Source: Prevotellaceae bacterium (lineage in GTDB: Bacteria > Bacteroidota > Bacteroidia > Bacteroidales > Muribaculaceae). From it: DNA of 64,000 nucleotides. The stretch lies in assembly GCA_021772015.1 (NCBI GenBank), contig JAETNS010000011.1:43271-107270 (forward strand). Reading direction: 5' to 3'. The translations under genes were made by a program, and so were the position numbers. The notes under the pieces are model-generated. The model had not been told where the DNA came from and did no database searches. It was given only the letters and a program-made list of their open reading frames with translations. Positions 52,912 to 62,471 of this stretch are shown one piece after another (position 1 is the stretch's first letter; every line of letters begins with the position of its first letter).

Positions 52912-52935
52912 ACTATTTTTTTCGAGATTTTTTAC

Positions 52936-52943
52936 TACCTTTG
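52936..52943 (+). promoter_or_regulatory. -7 promoter box for the sugar transferase
   Basis: TACCTTTG matches TAnnTTTG and lies about 145 nt before the likely start at 53089, implying a long leader of around 140 nt. Confidence 0.6.
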
Positions 52944-53088
52944 CCGGGCGAATGGATTGAGATCGCTTTTCGCTGCTTGTAAACTAATATCGGGCATAGT
53001 CAATTCAAAGTAGTGATGAAGCCTTTCAGTCAATAATCTCTTTTAAATTTTTCGTGTGGACAGCAATAAATTAACGCCTTTTAACGTT

Positions 53089-53730
53089 ATGGAGTTGACT
53101 GCGGAGTCAGGCAATCTCTCCCGAAGTGATGTCCCGCGTGAATATGCCATGCAGAAAACCATAAAGAGAATCTTCGATTTCGTTTTTGCGTTGCTTGCGA
53201 TTGTCGCCCTCGCTCCGGTGTGGGTGGTCATTGCTGTATGGATTTTTGTGACATCTCCGGGAGGGGTGTTTTTCCGGCAGAAACGGACGGGGCTGAATGG
53301 CGATACTTTTGAAATGCTGAAATTCAGGTCGATGTACCGCAATGACAAGGCCGACGAGGAGCAATCGACGGCGGATGATCCCCGTGTGACTCCTGTCGGG
53401 CGGCTGTTGCGCCGTTCTTCCCTTGATGAGCTTCCCCAGCTCTGGAATGTGTTGATCGGAGAAATGTCTCTTATCGGTCCGAGGCCGCACATGCTTCAGC
53501 ACACAGAGTATTATTCGGCCCGTATCCCCGACTACATGAAGCGTCATCGGATGCGTCCGGGACTGACGGGATATGCCCAGATCAAGGGGTTTCGCGGTCC
53601 GACTCCGAAACTGGAGGACATGGAGCGGCGTGTCAAGGCTGATCTTGAATATATCGACAAGTATTCTTTGTGGCTTGACCTTAAGATTTTCGCTTTGACA
53701 ATCTGGAGGATGGTCACTTTCAAATTGTAG
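53089..53730 (+). CDS. Undecaprenyl-phosphate sugar phosphotransferase (initiating glycosyltransferase)
   Basis: The protein has 213 residues from the ATG at 53089; a GTG at 53056 would add 11. It transfers a sugar-1-phosphate to undecaprenyl phosphate, the first step of capsule or O-antigen unit assembly. The single membrane anchor is IFDFVFALLAIVALAPVWVVI. The catalytic core motifs are SPGGVFFRQKRTG, LKFRSM, LRRSSLDELPQLWNVLIGEMSLIGPRP and RMRPGLTGYAQI. UDP-glucose dehydrogenase follows. Confidence 0.94.
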   Translation: MELTAESGNLSRSDVPREYAMQKTIKRIFDFVFALLAIVALAPVWVVIAVWIFVTSPGGVFFRQKRTGLNGDTFEMLKFRSMYRNDKADEEQSTADDPRVTPVGRLLRRSSLDELPQLWNVLIGEMSLIGPRPHMLQHTEYYSARIPDYMKRHRMRPGLTGYAQIKGFRGPTPKLEDMERRVKADLEYIDKYSLWLDLKIFALTIWRMVTFKL

Positions 53731-53794
53731 GGTCTCTTGGAGCCAGCTGTCGGTTTTCAGGTCCATCTTGCGTTGATTTCAATTTGAGAAAAAT

Positions 53795-55108
53795 ATGAAT
53801 ATCGCGATAGTAGGCACAGGCTATGTCGGCTTGGTCAGCGGCACCTGTTTCGCCGAGATGGGAAACAAAGTGACATGTGTCGATGTCGACAAGAAGAAGA
53901 TCGACAAACTGCTCGGCGGCGAGATGCCCATTTATGAGCCGGGACTGGAAGAACTTGTCAAACGCAATGTCGGATATGGCCGTCTTTCTTTCACCACATC
54001 GCTTCCCGAAGTCATAGACGATGTTGAGGTGGTTTTCTCGGCGGTAGGCACTCCTCCCGACGAGGATGGCTCGGCTGATTTGAAGTATGTGCTTCAGGTC
54101 GCCCGTGAATTTGGCCGCAACATAAAGAAATACACCATACTTGTCACCAAGTCGACCGTGCCGGTCGGTACGGCTCGTAAGGTCAAGGAGGCTATCCTCG
54201 AAGAACTTGACCGCCGTGGTGTCGACATCCCTTTCGATGTGGCCTCCAACCCGGAATTCCTCAAGGAGGGAGCCGCTATAAAAGATTTCATGTCGCCTGA
54301 CCGTGTGGTGGTCGGCACAGAGAGCAAAAAGGCCGAAGAGGTGATGGGACGGCTCTACCATCCCTTCCTGATCCAGAACTTCCGTGTCATCTTCATGGAC
54401 ATACCATCTGCGGAAATGACGAAATATGCCGCAAACGCGATGCTGGCCACCCGTATATCATTCATGAACGACATCGCCAACCTCTGCGAGCTTGTCGGGG
54501 CCAACGTCGACAGTGTGCGTGCCGGAATCGGGTCTGATGCCCGTATCGGTAAGAAATTCCTCTATGCGGGATGCGGTTACGGCGGAAGCTGTTTCCCAAA
54601 GGATGTCAAGGCTCTGGCTCATACCGGTCAGGAGCATGGCTACCATCTGGAAGTCATAGAGGCGGTCGAGCGTGTCAACGAGCGTCAGAAACAGATTGTC
54701 TTCGACAAGATCGTCAAACTGGCCGGTGATCTGAAAGGTAAGACCGTCGCAATCCTTGGTCTCGCGTTCAAGCCGGAGACAGATGATATGCGCGAGGCCC
54801 CGGCTCTTGTGGTCATCGAGAAACTTTTGGAGGCGGGAGCCACAATACGTGTTTTCGACCCCATAGCTATGGATGAGTGCCGCCGCCGTATCGGCGACAA
54901 AGTCATCTACTGCCGCGATCTTTACGATGCGGCTGACGGGGCTGATGTCCTCGCTCTGTTGACCGAATGGCGACAGTTCCGCATGCCTGCCTGGAATGTC
55001 ATCAAGAAAGCCATGCGCGGCAATATCGTCGTGGACGGCCGCAATATCTACAACCGCGCGGAACTTGAGGAACAAGGCTTCATCTACACCCGCATAGGCG
55101 AACGGTGA
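53795..55108 (+). CDS. ugd: UDP-glucose 6-dehydrogenase
   Basis: The 437-residue enzyme oxidises UDP-glucose twice to UDP-glucuronate. The Rossmann motif is IAIVGTGYVGLVSGTCFAEMG and the catalytic Cys266 is in GYGGSCFPKDVKAL. The third domain signature NIVVDGRNIYNR is complete. Together with the initiating transferase 64 nt upstream it points to an acidic surface polysaccharide. A strong terminator follows. Confidence 0.97.
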   Translation: MNIAIVGTGYVGLVSGTCFAEMGNKVTCVDVDKKKIDKLLGGEMPIYEPGLEELVKRNVGYGRLSFTTSLPEVIDDVEVVFSAVGTPPDEDGSADLKYVLQVAREFGRNIKKYTILVTKSTVPVGTARKVKEAILEELDRRGVDIPFDVASNPEFLKEGAAIKDFMSPDRVVVGTESKKAEEVMGRLYHPFLIQNFRVIFMDIPSAEMTKYAANAMLATRISFMNDIANLCELVGANVDSVRAGIGSDARIGKKFLYAGCGYGGSCFPKDVKALAHTGQEHGYHLEVIEAVERVNERQKQIVFDKIVKLAGDLKGKTVAILGLAFKPETDDMREAPALVVIEKLLEAGATIRVFDPIAMDECRRRIGDKVIYCRDLYDAADGADVLALLTEWRQFRMPAWNVIKKAMRGNIVVDGRNIYNRAELEEQGFIYTRIGER

Positions 55109-55183
55109 TTGAGATTTCTCCCCATCTGCTCTCCCTCAGTGAGGGCTTAATCGGAGAATAATGTAATATTAAAGTATATTCAG

Positions 55184-55222
55184 GAACACAGGGTCTATTG
55201 ATCGACTCTGTGTTCTTTTTTT
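55184..55222 (+). terminator. Intrinsic terminator of ugd
   Basis: GAACACAG at 55184-55191 pairs with CTGTGTTC at 55208-55215 in an imperfect stem, followed by seven T at 55216-55222. Confidence 0.85.
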
Positions 55223-55330
55223 GTTAAATCCGGCCAACTCCACCAACGAAAATCAGCCAACCCCACCAATTGTCAAAATAATTGATTGACTTTGCGGTGA
55301 TTAAAGATTTGAATTAAACCAACTTATGTA

Positions 55331-55376
55331 AAAAATCCCGCAGGACTCCGAGAAAAATGGAGACTGCGGGATTTTT
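55331..55376. terminator. Bidirectional terminator downstream of the FKBP operon
   Basis: AAAAATCCCGCA at 55331-55342 is the exact complement of TGCGGGATTTTT at 55365-55376, with a partial inner stem. A T-run exists on both strands, so it can stop the minus-strand FKBP transcript and any plus-strand transcript from the 55.2-55.3 kb gap. Confidence 0.8.
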
Positions 55377-55396
55377 ATGACGGTATGGAAGTTTTT

Positions 55397-56305
55397 TTAC
55401 TTCTGGGCAGGTTCGATGTCGGCTACCTCGATGTCGAAGACGAGGGTCTCGTTGGGGCCGATCAGGTTGCCTGCGCCTTCAAGGCCGTAGGCAAGTTCGC
55501 CGGGGATGATGACGGTCATCTTGCCACCCTTGGCGAGCATTGTAAGGGCTTCGTTGAAGCCGGGGATGAATGCGGAAGCTGATGCGGTGTAGGGATCGTT
55601 CTTGGTCTCGTCGAAGACGGTGCCATCTACTTTCTTTCCTTTGTAGAAGATTGACACCTTGTCGGAGGGCTGCACCTTGTTGCCGGTTCCGGCGTTCTCG
55701 ATCTTGTATACGATTCCGCTGGGAGCTTTGGTGTAGCCTTCTTTCAGAGCCTTGTCGGCATAAGCCTTACCGGCTTCTACATTCTCTTTGTTCTCTTTGG
55801 ATTCGGAAAGACGTTTCTTTTCGATCTCCTGGGCACGTGTCTGAAGTTTCTGATAAGCCTCCTGATAGGCGGTATAGTATGCTTCGGTGCTTGCGAGGGA
55901 ATCCTTCTCATAAACAGCCTTGAAAGCGTCATACACTACTTTCGGATCTACAGGATAACCGTAGTTCTGTGATACGGCCATGATGGGCTGGAGAAGCTGC
56001 AAACCGGTCTGTACTCCCTGGTAGTAGGCTATACGGGAGGTGTCGGATTCGAGGACGGCACGGAGACCTGCAAGGAAATCAGCCTTCTTATACTTGGCAA
56101 CTTCCGCCTCCGACATGTTGGTTTTCATGCGGGAGAAAGTGGTCTGCTGCTGTGCTCCGGCAAATTCTCCGAGGGTTGTCGCGAGGGTGTCGGCGAAAGC
56201 CTTGTCCTCTTTGGATGCTGACGACGAGCCTTTGTCGCCACATGAGGTGAGCGCACCTGCCGTGAGGGCGGCCACTCCGAGAGAAAGAATGAATTTTCTC
56301 ATCAC
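55397..56305 (-). CDS. FKBP-type prolyl isomerase lipoprotein
   Basis: The 302-residue precursor has a lipoprotein signal (GVAALTAGALTSC) followed by a Ser/Gly/Lys linker. An N-terminal dimerisation-type helical region (about 35-190, with a long coiled stretch) precedes the FKBP domain (from about 200). There YKIENAGTGNKVQPSDKVSIFYKGKKVDGTVFDET and GLEGAGNLIGPNETLVFDIEV carry most of the PPIase pocket, though FIPGF replaces the more usual VIPGW. The overall plan matches periplasmic FkpA/Mip proteins that assist folding of exported proteins. It is the last of three tandem FKBP genes. Confidence 0.93.
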   Translation of the reverse strand: MMRKFILSLGVAALTAGALTSCGDKGSSSASKEDKAFADTLATTLGEFAGAQQQTTFSRMKTNMSEAEVAKYKKADFLAGLRAVLESDTSRIAYYQGVQTGLQLLQPIMAVSQNYGYPVDPKVVYDAFKAVYEKDSLASTEAYYTAYQEAYQKLQTRAQEIEKKRLSESKENKENVEAGKAYADKALKEGYTKAPSGIVYKIENAGTGNKVQPSDKVSIFYKGKKVDGTVFDETKNDPYTASASAFIPGFNEALTMLAKGGKMTVIIPGELAYGLEGAGNLIGPNETLVFDIEVADIEPAQK

Positions 56306-56334
56306 TTTGTCTTGAATTGATTTATATTGGATTA

Positions 56335-57222
56335 TTATTCGTCTTGTTTGTTCTCCGGCTGTTTAACCACATCGAGGAGGGTTATGGTGAAGTCGAGCGC
56401 GGCTCCCGGAGGGATCACACCGCCGGCTCCTTTATCGCCGTATCCGAGGTCTGAAGGTATGAACAGGCGGTATGTGCCGCCGGGTTTCATCATCTGCAAC
56501 CCTTCCGAGAATCCTTTCACTACGCCGTTGACCGGCAGGTCGATCGGTTTTTCTGTCTCGTCAAAGACAGTTCCGTCGGCCAACGCCCCGGTATAAGTCA
56601 CGCGTGCGATGTCATTAGGACCCGGAGCGGCTCCTTCACCTTCGGTGATGATTTCGAAGAGCAACCCGGATGGAGTTGCCACTACTCCCTCACGTGCTTT
56701 GTTGGCATCGAGAAATGCCTGTTGCGATTCGGCGGATGGTGGTTTCGGGGCAGGATACATACGCTCCATCACCGAATGTAGGTAATTGTCGGCTGATTTC
56801 TGGTCCATGCCGAACGTGTCGCCGTCGAGAGCCGCCTGCAACGCGTCAAGATAGCTCGCGGATGTGAACGGGAATCCCATTCCCACCATCGCGTCAAAAC
56901 GGTCGAAGTTTGCCATCGCGCTTCTGACTCCGGCGAAATAAGGCTGATCCTCATGCCGTATCTCGAAAGCGTGGCGCATCCCGTCGACAAATTCCTTTAT
57001 GGCGTTCGAGTCATTGGGGAAGTTCTCCCTTATATAGGGGGCGAGATACGTTGCCATTACGGTCGCGTACGCCCGGTTTATCGAGTCGGTCTCCGCCTGT
57101 GTGAATTTCACGTCGGCTTTGACCGGCGCAGCATCAGTTCCCTGCGCGAGTGCTTTCGGACCTCCGAAAACACTCGCGAGGAGTAGAGTTGTGATGACAA
57201 AAAGTTTCTGAGGGGATTTCAT
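56335..57222 (-). CDS. FKBP-type prolyl isomerase, exported
   Basis: This 295-residue precursor has a signal peptide (LFVITTLLLASVFGGPKALA) and no lipobox. The N-terminal helical segment (about 40-170) resembles that of its neighbours. The FKBP domain near 185-285 contains RVTYTGALADGTVFDE, GVVKGFSEGLQMMKPGG and DLGYGDKGAGGVIPPGAALDF. Several pocket residues differ from the third paralogue, so substrate preference may differ. It is in the middle of the tandem run, 29 nt before the lipoprotein paralogue. Confidence 0.92.
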   Translation of the reverse strand: MKSPQKLFVITTLLLASVFGGPKALAQGTDAAPVKADVKFTQAETDSINRAYATVMATYLAPYIRENFPNDSNAIKEFVDGMRHAFEIRHEDQPYFAGVRSAMANFDRFDAMVGMGFPFTSASYLDALQAALDGDTFGMDQKSADNYLHSVMERMYPAPKPPSAESQQAFLDANKAREGVVATPSGLLFEIITEGEGAAPGPNDIARVTYTGALADGTVFDETEKPIDLPVNGVVKGFSEGLQMMKPGGTYRLFIPSDLGYGDKGAGGVIPPGAALDFTITLLDVVKQPENKQDE

Positions 57223-57241
57223 TTGGGAATCACCTCCCGGA

Positions 57242-57871
57242 TTATTTCTTATAGACCTTTATCAGCTCGACATCAAACAGCAGGGTCTGGTTGGGACCGA
57301 TGGGTCCGCCGGGAGTGCCTGCCGGGCCGTATGCGAGCTGCGAGGGGATAAACAGACGCCATTTGTCTCCCTCCTTCATGAGTTGAAGAGCCTCAACCCA
57401 TCCCGGGATGACTTGTGTAACGCCGAAAGTGGCGGGAACGCCACGGTCTACCGACGAGTCAAATTTGGTGCCGTCAAGAAGGGTGCCGGTATAGTGAACC
57501 TCCACCTGGTCTTCAGGGGCGGGCGACTGGCCGTGTCCCTCCTGCAGGATCTCATACTGGAGTCCCGAAGGGGTTGTCTTCACCTCGGCGCGGTTACCGT
57601 TCTTTTCGAGGAATGCTTTCCCTTCAGCCTCATTGACCTCTGCGAGCTTCGCAGCCTGAGCTTTCTGTTCGGCCTCCATGGCGGTGAAGAATTTCTGGAT
57701 CTCGGCCTTGGCCTCGTCATATGTCATTTTGGGCTGGCTGCCGTTGAAGACAGCCGCTACGCCGTCGGCGAAGTCTCCCACATTGAGTTCTTGGATTCCG
57801 GAAGCACGGAAATTGTTGCCCATGCTCAAGCCCAGCGCGTAGCTGATGCGGTCTAATTTCTTTTCGTCCAT
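57242..57871 (-). CDS. FKBP-type prolyl isomerase, no signal peptide
   Basis: The protein has 209 residues from the ATG at 57871 (MDEKKLDRISYALGLSMGNNFRASGI); a longer frame upstream overlaps the promoter region and is not used. The FKBP domain shows the full pocket: VEVHYTGTLLDGTKFDSSVDRG, VIPGWVEALQLMKEGDKWRLFIPSQLAYG. No signal peptide is visible, so this first paralogue is probably cytosolic while the other two are exported. It lies directly behind the -7 box at 57945-57952. Confidence 0.93.
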   Translation of the reverse strand: MDEKKLDRISYALGLSMGNNFRASGIQELNVGDFADGVAAVFNGSQPKMTYDEAKAEIQKFFTAMEAEQKAQAAKLAEVNEAEGKAFLEKNGNRAEVKTTPSGLQYEILQEGHGQSPAPEDQVEVHYTGTLLDGTKFDSSVDRGVPATFGVTQVIPGWVEALQLMKEGDKWRLFIPSQLAYGPAGTPGGPIGPNQTLLFDVELIKVYKK

Positions 57872-57944
57872 TGTTTTCTGGTTGTTGCGGTGGTCTGCCG
57901 GGCATTCCCGCAGGCATGACCCCGGTTCCACCTCTTCTAAAGTG

Positions 57945-57952
57945 CAAAGTTA
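57945..57952 (-). promoter_or_regulatory. -7 promoter box for the FKBP operon
   Basis: On the minus strand this reads TAACTTTG, a perfect match, 74 nt upstream of the start at 57871. Confidence 0.75.
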
Positions 57953-58124
57953 CTGCAAAATCCGTAACGGCGTTAACAAATTTGTCAAAAAATACTTAAA
58001 TAGGAATATGCCGCATGCCGGACAACGCAGTTTCCCTATAATATGCCTGCCTACATATAACATGTGACAGATCCATAATGTTCCGTTAAAATACAATCAG
58101 GGGATGAGGAATTTGGCGGGATGT

Positions 58125-58155
58125 TTTGGGGATTGAAATATTTGGTGTAAATTTG
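58125..58155 (+). promoter_or_regulatory. pyrH-frr promoter
   Basis: TTTG at 58125-58128 and TAAATTTG at 58148-58155 are separated by 19 nt, a full match to the Bacteroides -33/-7 consensus. The pyrH ATG is 71 nt downstream. Apart from this and the FKBP box, the 354-nt gap 57872-58225 shows nothing else. Confidence 0.8.
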
Positions 58156-58225
58156 TGAAATCTTAATATGGGAATCGGCCTGATCCCTATGAAGACAAAG
58201 TAAGCCTGAAAATAAAGTAAGCCAT

Positions 58226-58936
58226 ATGCGAGCAAAATATAAAAGAGTGTTGTTGAAGCTCAGCGGTGAGTCGCTGATGGGCGAGCAACATTACGGGATC
58301 GATCCCAAACGTCTTGATGAATACGCCGCCCAGATCAAGGAGGTGGCCGATACCGGTGTGCAAATAGCGATCGTTATCGGCGGCGGAAACATTTTCCGTG
58401 GCATGCAGGGCGCTACGAAAGGTTTCGATCGTGTCAAAGGTGACCAGATGGGAATGCTGGCCACAGTCATAAACTCCCTCGCGTTGAGTTCCGCGCTTGA
58501 AGCCATCGGCCAGAGAGCCAAGGTGTTCACCGCTATAGCCATGCACCCGATCGGCGACCATTACAGCAAGTGGCGTGCAATAGAAGCTATGGAGAAGGGG
58601 GAGATAGCCATCCTTTCGGGTGGCACAGGCAATCCGTTCTTTACCACTGACACCGGGGCAGCGTTGCGTGGTGTCGAGGTCGAGGCTGACGTGATGCTCA
58701 AAGGAACGCGTGTCGACGGTATCTACACCGCTGATCCCGAAAAGGATCCGACAGCGACCAAGTTTTCCGAGATAACCTACGACGAGGTCTACACTCGTGG
58801 GCTTAAAGTGATGGATCTTACCGCCACCGCCCTCTGCAAGGAGAACCACCTGCCGATAATCGTATTCGACATGGATACAGTCGGCAATCTTGCCAAAGTA
58901 TTGTCAGGTGAACCGATCGGGACGCTTGTGTATTGA
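58226..58936 (+). CDS. pyrH: UMP kinase
   Basis: The 236-residue hexameric amino-acid-kinase-fold enzyme makes UDP from UMP. Motifs are [17 protein letters not shown] (ATP site), [29 protein letters not shown] and [24 protein letters not shown]. The length is typical. It is co-transcribed with frr 76 nt later, a conserved pairing. Confidence 0.98.
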   Translation: MRAKYKRVLLKLSGESLMGEQHYGIDPKRLDEYAAQIKEVADTGVQIAIVIGGGNIFRGMQGATKGFDRVKGDQMGMLATVINSLALSSALEAIGQRAKVFTAIAMHPIGDHYSKWRAIEAMEKGEIAILSGGTGNPFFTTDTGAALRGVEVEADVMLKGTRVDGIYTADPEKDPTATKFSEITYDEVYTRGLKVMDLTATALCKENHLPIIVFDMDTVGNLAKVLSGEPIGTLVY

Positions 58937-59012
58937 AATGTAGTGGTCCGTGCATCAGAACGGTCCCGCAGCTTTTTGTTAACAGATTAAAAACTTTAAA
59001 CGCTATACCCCC

Positions 59013-59573
59013 ATGACTGACCCAAAGACATATCTTGATCCCGCAGAGGAGAAGATGGAGATGGCTGTGATCTATCTTGACGAGACACTTGCCCGTATCC
59101 GTGCCGGAAAGGCGAATCCAAAGATTCTCGACGGAATTCGAGTGGATTACTATGGCTCGGCCGCCCCGATCTCAAATGTGGCCAACGTATCAGTTCCAGA
59201 TGCCAGGACAATCGCCATCACTCCCTGGGAGAAATCGATGTTCAAGGAAATCGAGAAAGCCATCATCAATTCCGATCTGGGGATCACCCCGGAAAACAAC
59301 GGCGAGGTCATCCGTATCTCGATTCCCCCTCTGACAGAGGAACGCCGCAAGCAGCTTGTTAAACAGTCAAAGGCAGAGGCGGAGAACGCCAAGGTTTCCG
59401 TGCGCAACGCGCGCCGCGACGCTATCGAAGGCTTGAAAAAGGCTATCAAGCAAGGAATGCCCGAAGATGTCGAGAAGGATGCAGAGCTGTCAGCCCAGAA
59501 ACTTCACGACAAGTACCTCAAAAGAATCGACGAGCTTTTCGCCGCCAAGGAGAAGGAGATCCTGACCGTCTGA
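59013..59573 (+). CDS. frr: Ribosome recycling factor
   Basis: The 186-residue protein splits post-termination ribosomes with EF-G. The three-helix bundle with central domain is readable: [53 protein letters not shown], and the C-terminal [22 protein letters not shown]. The stop overlaps the next start by 1 nt (TGATG). Confidence 0.98.
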   Translation: MTDPKTYLDPAEEKMEMAVIYLDETLARIRAGKANPKILDGIRVDYYGSAAPISNVANVSVPDARTIAITPWEKSMFKEIEKAIINSDLGITPENNGEVIRISIPPLTEERRKQLVKQSKAEAENAKVSVRNARRDAIEGLKKAIKQGMPEDVEKDAELSAQKLHDKYLKRIDELFAAKEKEILTV

Positions 59574-60352
59574 TGCAGACCGTGTTATTCCACGAAACGA
59601 TTTTCGGACCGATACATTCCCGTCGTCTGGGGACATCGTTGGGTGTCAACCTTACCCCCGACGACGGGAAAATCTGTTCTTTCGATTGCCTTTACTGCGA
59701 GGCCGGATTCAACGCCCAAGGTCCCGGAACCACAGGTTTCTCCCCCCGTCAGGAGGTCGCCCGGCTACTGGAGGATAGACTCTCTGCCATGCGCGAAAGA
59801 GGAGACAGGCTTGATGTCATCACCTTTTCCGGAAATGGCGAGCCGACTCTTCACCCTGATTTCGCCGGGGTGGTAGATGATGTGATCTCGCTGCGTGACC
59901 GTTATTATCCCGACGCGAAAGTCAGTGTACTGACTAATTCCACGCGTCTTGGCGACAATGCGGTGGCCGCTGCCCTTGCCAAGGTCGACAACAATATCCT
60001 TAAGCTTGATTCGGCGATCGACTCCACGGTCCGTTTGCTCGACAGACCGAATGCGCCCGGTTTCACCGTTGAAAAGGTAATCGGGCAATTAAGGCAGTTT
60101 GCAGGCACAGGAATAATCCAGACCATGATGTTGCGTGGCCAATGGGACGGTTGTCATATTGACAATACCCGCGAGGAGGAGGTGGAGGCCTTGATCAAGG
60201 CATATCGCGAGATCGCCCCCCGGGAGATAATGTTGTACTCGATAGACAGACCGACTCCGGCGCGGACCTTGGAGAAGATTCAGGCAGAAGAGTTGCGGAC
60301 CATAGGAGCGCGCATCCAGGTAGAGACCGGTATTCCCGTTCAAGTCAATTGA
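59573..60352 (+). CDS. Radical SAM protein (COG0731-like)
   Basis: The 259-residue protein has the CX3CX2C cluster motif CSFDCLYC (Cys35, 39, 42) just after GPIHSRRLGTSLGVNL, the pattern of the COG0731 Fe-S oxidoreductase family related to the tRNA wybutosine enzyme TYW1. VITFSGNGEPTLHPDF supplies the SAM-binding GNGEPT. Substrate unknown; it is translationally coupled to frr, so a link to translation is tempting but unproven. Confidence 0.9.
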   Translation: MQTVLFHETIFGPIHSRRLGTSLGVNLTPDDGKICSFDCLYCEAGFNAQGPGTTGFSPRQEVARLLEDRLSAMRERGDRLDVITFSGNGEPTLHPDFAGVVDDVISLRDRYYPDAKVSVLTNSTRLGDNAVAAALAKVDNNILKLDSAIDSTVRLLDRPNAPGFTVEKVIGQLRQFAGTGIIQTMMLRGQWDGCHIDNTREEEVEALIKAYREIAPREIMLYSIDRPTPARTLEKIQAEELRTIGARIQVETGIPVQVN

Positions 60353-60391
60353 CCGTTGGCAATCACTCTATAACAGGAAAGGGGCAAATCA

Positions 60392-61333
60392 ATGATTCCA
60401 GACAAGACATCGGTGGTTAGACTCGCTCCCGGCGACAAGATCGCCATACTTTCCCCCGCGTCGGTAATAAATCCTGAGTATGTCGAGGGGGCGGTGGCCA
60501 CCTTGTGCCAATGGGGCTTTAATACGGAGGTGATGCCCCACACATTGGGCGAGCATGGATCTTTCAGCGGCACTCCCTCCGAGCGTCTTTCCGACTTTCG
60601 GGAGGCATTGCTGGATCCCGATGTCAAGGCTGTCGTATGCAGCCGTGGAGGATATGGATGCGTACATCTGCTGCTTGAACTTGACAGGATTATAGGTTGC
60701 GGTGAGGTTCGGAAGAAATGGCTGGTCGGGTTCAGTGACGTATCGGCCCTCCATGCCCTCTGGGGGAAACACGGATGGCCGTCTGTCCATGCCTCCATGA
60801 CCAAACATCTGGCATTGGGAGGTCCGACCGATCCGCTTAACCGGCAGCTCCTTGCAATGCTCAGTGGAGAGACCCGTGAAATCACCCTCCCGACAGGTTG
60901 CTCCGGTTCTCCGGCCGGGAAGCGTAACCGCTGCGGGGAAGGATATGGAATGGTTGTCGGAGGAAACCTTGCCGTGCTGGGAGGCCTGATCGGGACCCCG
61001 TTCAACCCTGTAAAGCCCGGGAGCATCCTCCTCGTGGAGGATATTGCCGAGCCTATCTACAAGGTGGAGAGGATACTCTGGCAATTACGTCTGGCCGGAA
61101 TATTCGACAGTCTGGCCGGACTGATAGTCGGGCAATTCACCGATTACCGTGCCCCGTCACGCGACCATGCTGACATGTACGCCATGATAGACTCCTTTCT
61201 CGGCGACCACTGCCCATTTCCGGTGGCGATGGATGTCCCGGTCGGGCATATCGACAACAACCATCCTGTGTTGCTTAATACCCCCGCCCGACTGGAGGTG
61301 GGACTACAGGAGGCTGTTCTCCAATACTTTTGA
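60392..61333 (+). CDS. LD-carboxypeptidase (S66 family)
   Basis: The 313-residue enzyme removes the terminal D-Ala from tetrapeptides for cell-wall recycling. S66 signatures are AVVCSRGGYGCVHLL, the nucleophile Ser in WLVGFSDVSALH and the final His in MDVPVGHIDNNHPVLL. There is no signal peptide, which fits a cytosolic recycling enzyme. It lies 39 nt after the radical SAM gene. Confidence 0.94.
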   Translation: MIPDKTSVVRLAPGDKIAILSPASVINPEYVEGAVATLCQWGFNTEVMPHTLGEHGSFSGTPSERLSDFREALLDPDVKAVVCSRGGYGCVHLLLELDRIIGCGEVRKKWLVGFSDVSALHALWGKHGWPSVHASMTKHLALGGPTDPLNRQLLAMLSGETREITLPTGCSGSPAGKRNRCGEGYGMVVGGNLAVLGGLIGTPFNPVKPGSILLVEDIAEPIYKVERILWQLRLAGIFDSLAGLIVGQFTDYRAPSRDHADMYAMIDSFLGDHCPFPVAMDVPVGHIDNNHPVLLNTPARLEVGLQEAVLQYF

Positions 61334-61362
61334 AACACCTTTTTTGAGATGACAACCGCAAA

Positions 61363-62172
61363 ATGAAAGACAAAAGTACTGACCACGATAAAAGCACCCG
61401 CCCGCTGTTTTCGGTGATCACCGTGACGTATAATGCGGAGACGGAATTGCCCGCGACCCTGCGCAGCGTCAGGGAGCAAAGCTTCGACAGTTATGAGCAT
61501 CTGATCATTGACGGTGCCTCGTCAGACAATACCCTTGCGATAGCCCGTAAAGATGCGCCTGAGTCACAGCGTATGGTCTCCTCTCCTGACCGCGGGCTGT
61601 ATGACGCGATGAACAAGGGGCTCGACATGGCGCGGGGTGACTATGTGGTTTTCCTTAATGCAGGTGACGCGTTCCACTCCCGCGACACTCTCCGCCTGCT
61701 GGCTGACAAGATCATTGACAATGATTTTCCGGGAGTGGTCTACGGTCAGACAGATTTGGTAGACTCATCGCGCCGTCGTGTGGCTCCCCGTCATCTTGAG
61801 GCTCCGGCAGAACTGACATATGACAGTTTCAGGGATGGAATGGTTGTCTGCCATCAGTCATTCGTCGTTTTACGCCGTATAGCAGGCAATTTCGATCTGA
61901 AATATCGTTTTTCGGCTGATTACGAGTGGTGCATAAGGGTTTTGCAGCACTCCCGCAACAATTGCTATGTGGATGAAGTGCTGGTCGATTACCTCATGGA
62001 AGGGATGACTACCCGCAACCGCCGCGCCTCACTTGTCGAACGGTTCAGGATCATGTGTTATTATTATGGCACATTTTCGACTATCCGCCGTCATTTCGGC
62101 TTCATAAGACGTTTCATGCGTCGCCGCAAATTAGAAAGAGAACTGCTATCATCCAATCCTGGCAAAAAATGA
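61363..62172 (+). CDS. GT2-family glycosyltransferase
   Basis: The protein has 269 residues with the GT-A start FSVITVTYNAETELPATLRSV, LIIDGASSDNTLAIA and the DRGLYDAMNKGLDMA ... VVFLNAGD block typical of WbbD/WfgD-like transferases. There is no membrane helix. It overlaps the DUF4286 gene by 4 nt, although a functional connection to ruvC is unlikely; the linkage may just be operon packing. Confidence 0.92.
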   Translation: MKDKSTDHDKSTRPLFSVITVTYNAETELPATLRSVREQSFDSYEHLIIDGASSDNTLAIARKDAPESQRMVSSPDRGLYDAMNKGLDMARGDYVVFLNAGDAFHSRDTLRLLADKIIDNDFPGVVYGQTDLVDSSRRRVAPRHLEAPAELTYDSFRDGMVVCHQSFVVLRRIAGNFDLKYRFSADYEWCIRVLQHSRNNCYVDEVLVDYLMEGMTTRNRRASLVERFRIMCYYYGTFSTIRRHFGFIRRFMRRRKLERELLSSNPGKK

Positions 62173-62471
62173 CCATACTCAACACAACATTCATTGTCGC
62201 CGATGACCTGTTGGATCAATTCCTTCAGTGGGCGAGACAGACATATGTCCCGTCATTGCTTGGATCAGGCGTGTTCGAGTCACCGACAATGGCAAAGGTT
62301 CTCACACAGGTGGAACCCGGAGCGACATCTGTCGCTATCCAGGCGATGAGCGACGATCCTGTTGCTGCTGCAAGATGGCATGACGGCGAAGCGGCGTTAC
62401 TGAAAGAAAATCTGACGGCCGCATATCGTGGCCGGATCTTGTTCTTCACCACTTACATGGAGGTGCTGTGA
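62169..62471 (+). CDS. DUF4286 family protein
   Basis: The protein has 100 residues from the ATG at 62169 ([21 protein letters not shown]), overlapping the GT2 stop by 4 nt. It has the compact ferredoxin-like fold expected for this family ([31 protein letters not shown]). DUF4286 genes sit directly before ruvC in Bacteroidetes; the role is unknown, but the constant neighbourhood suggests a link to Holliday-junction processing. Confidence 0.9.
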   Translation: MTILNTTFIVADDLLDQFLQWARQTYVPSLLGSGVFESPTMAKVLTQVEPGATSVAIQAMSDDPVAAARWHDGEAALLKENLTAAYRGRILFFTTYMEVL

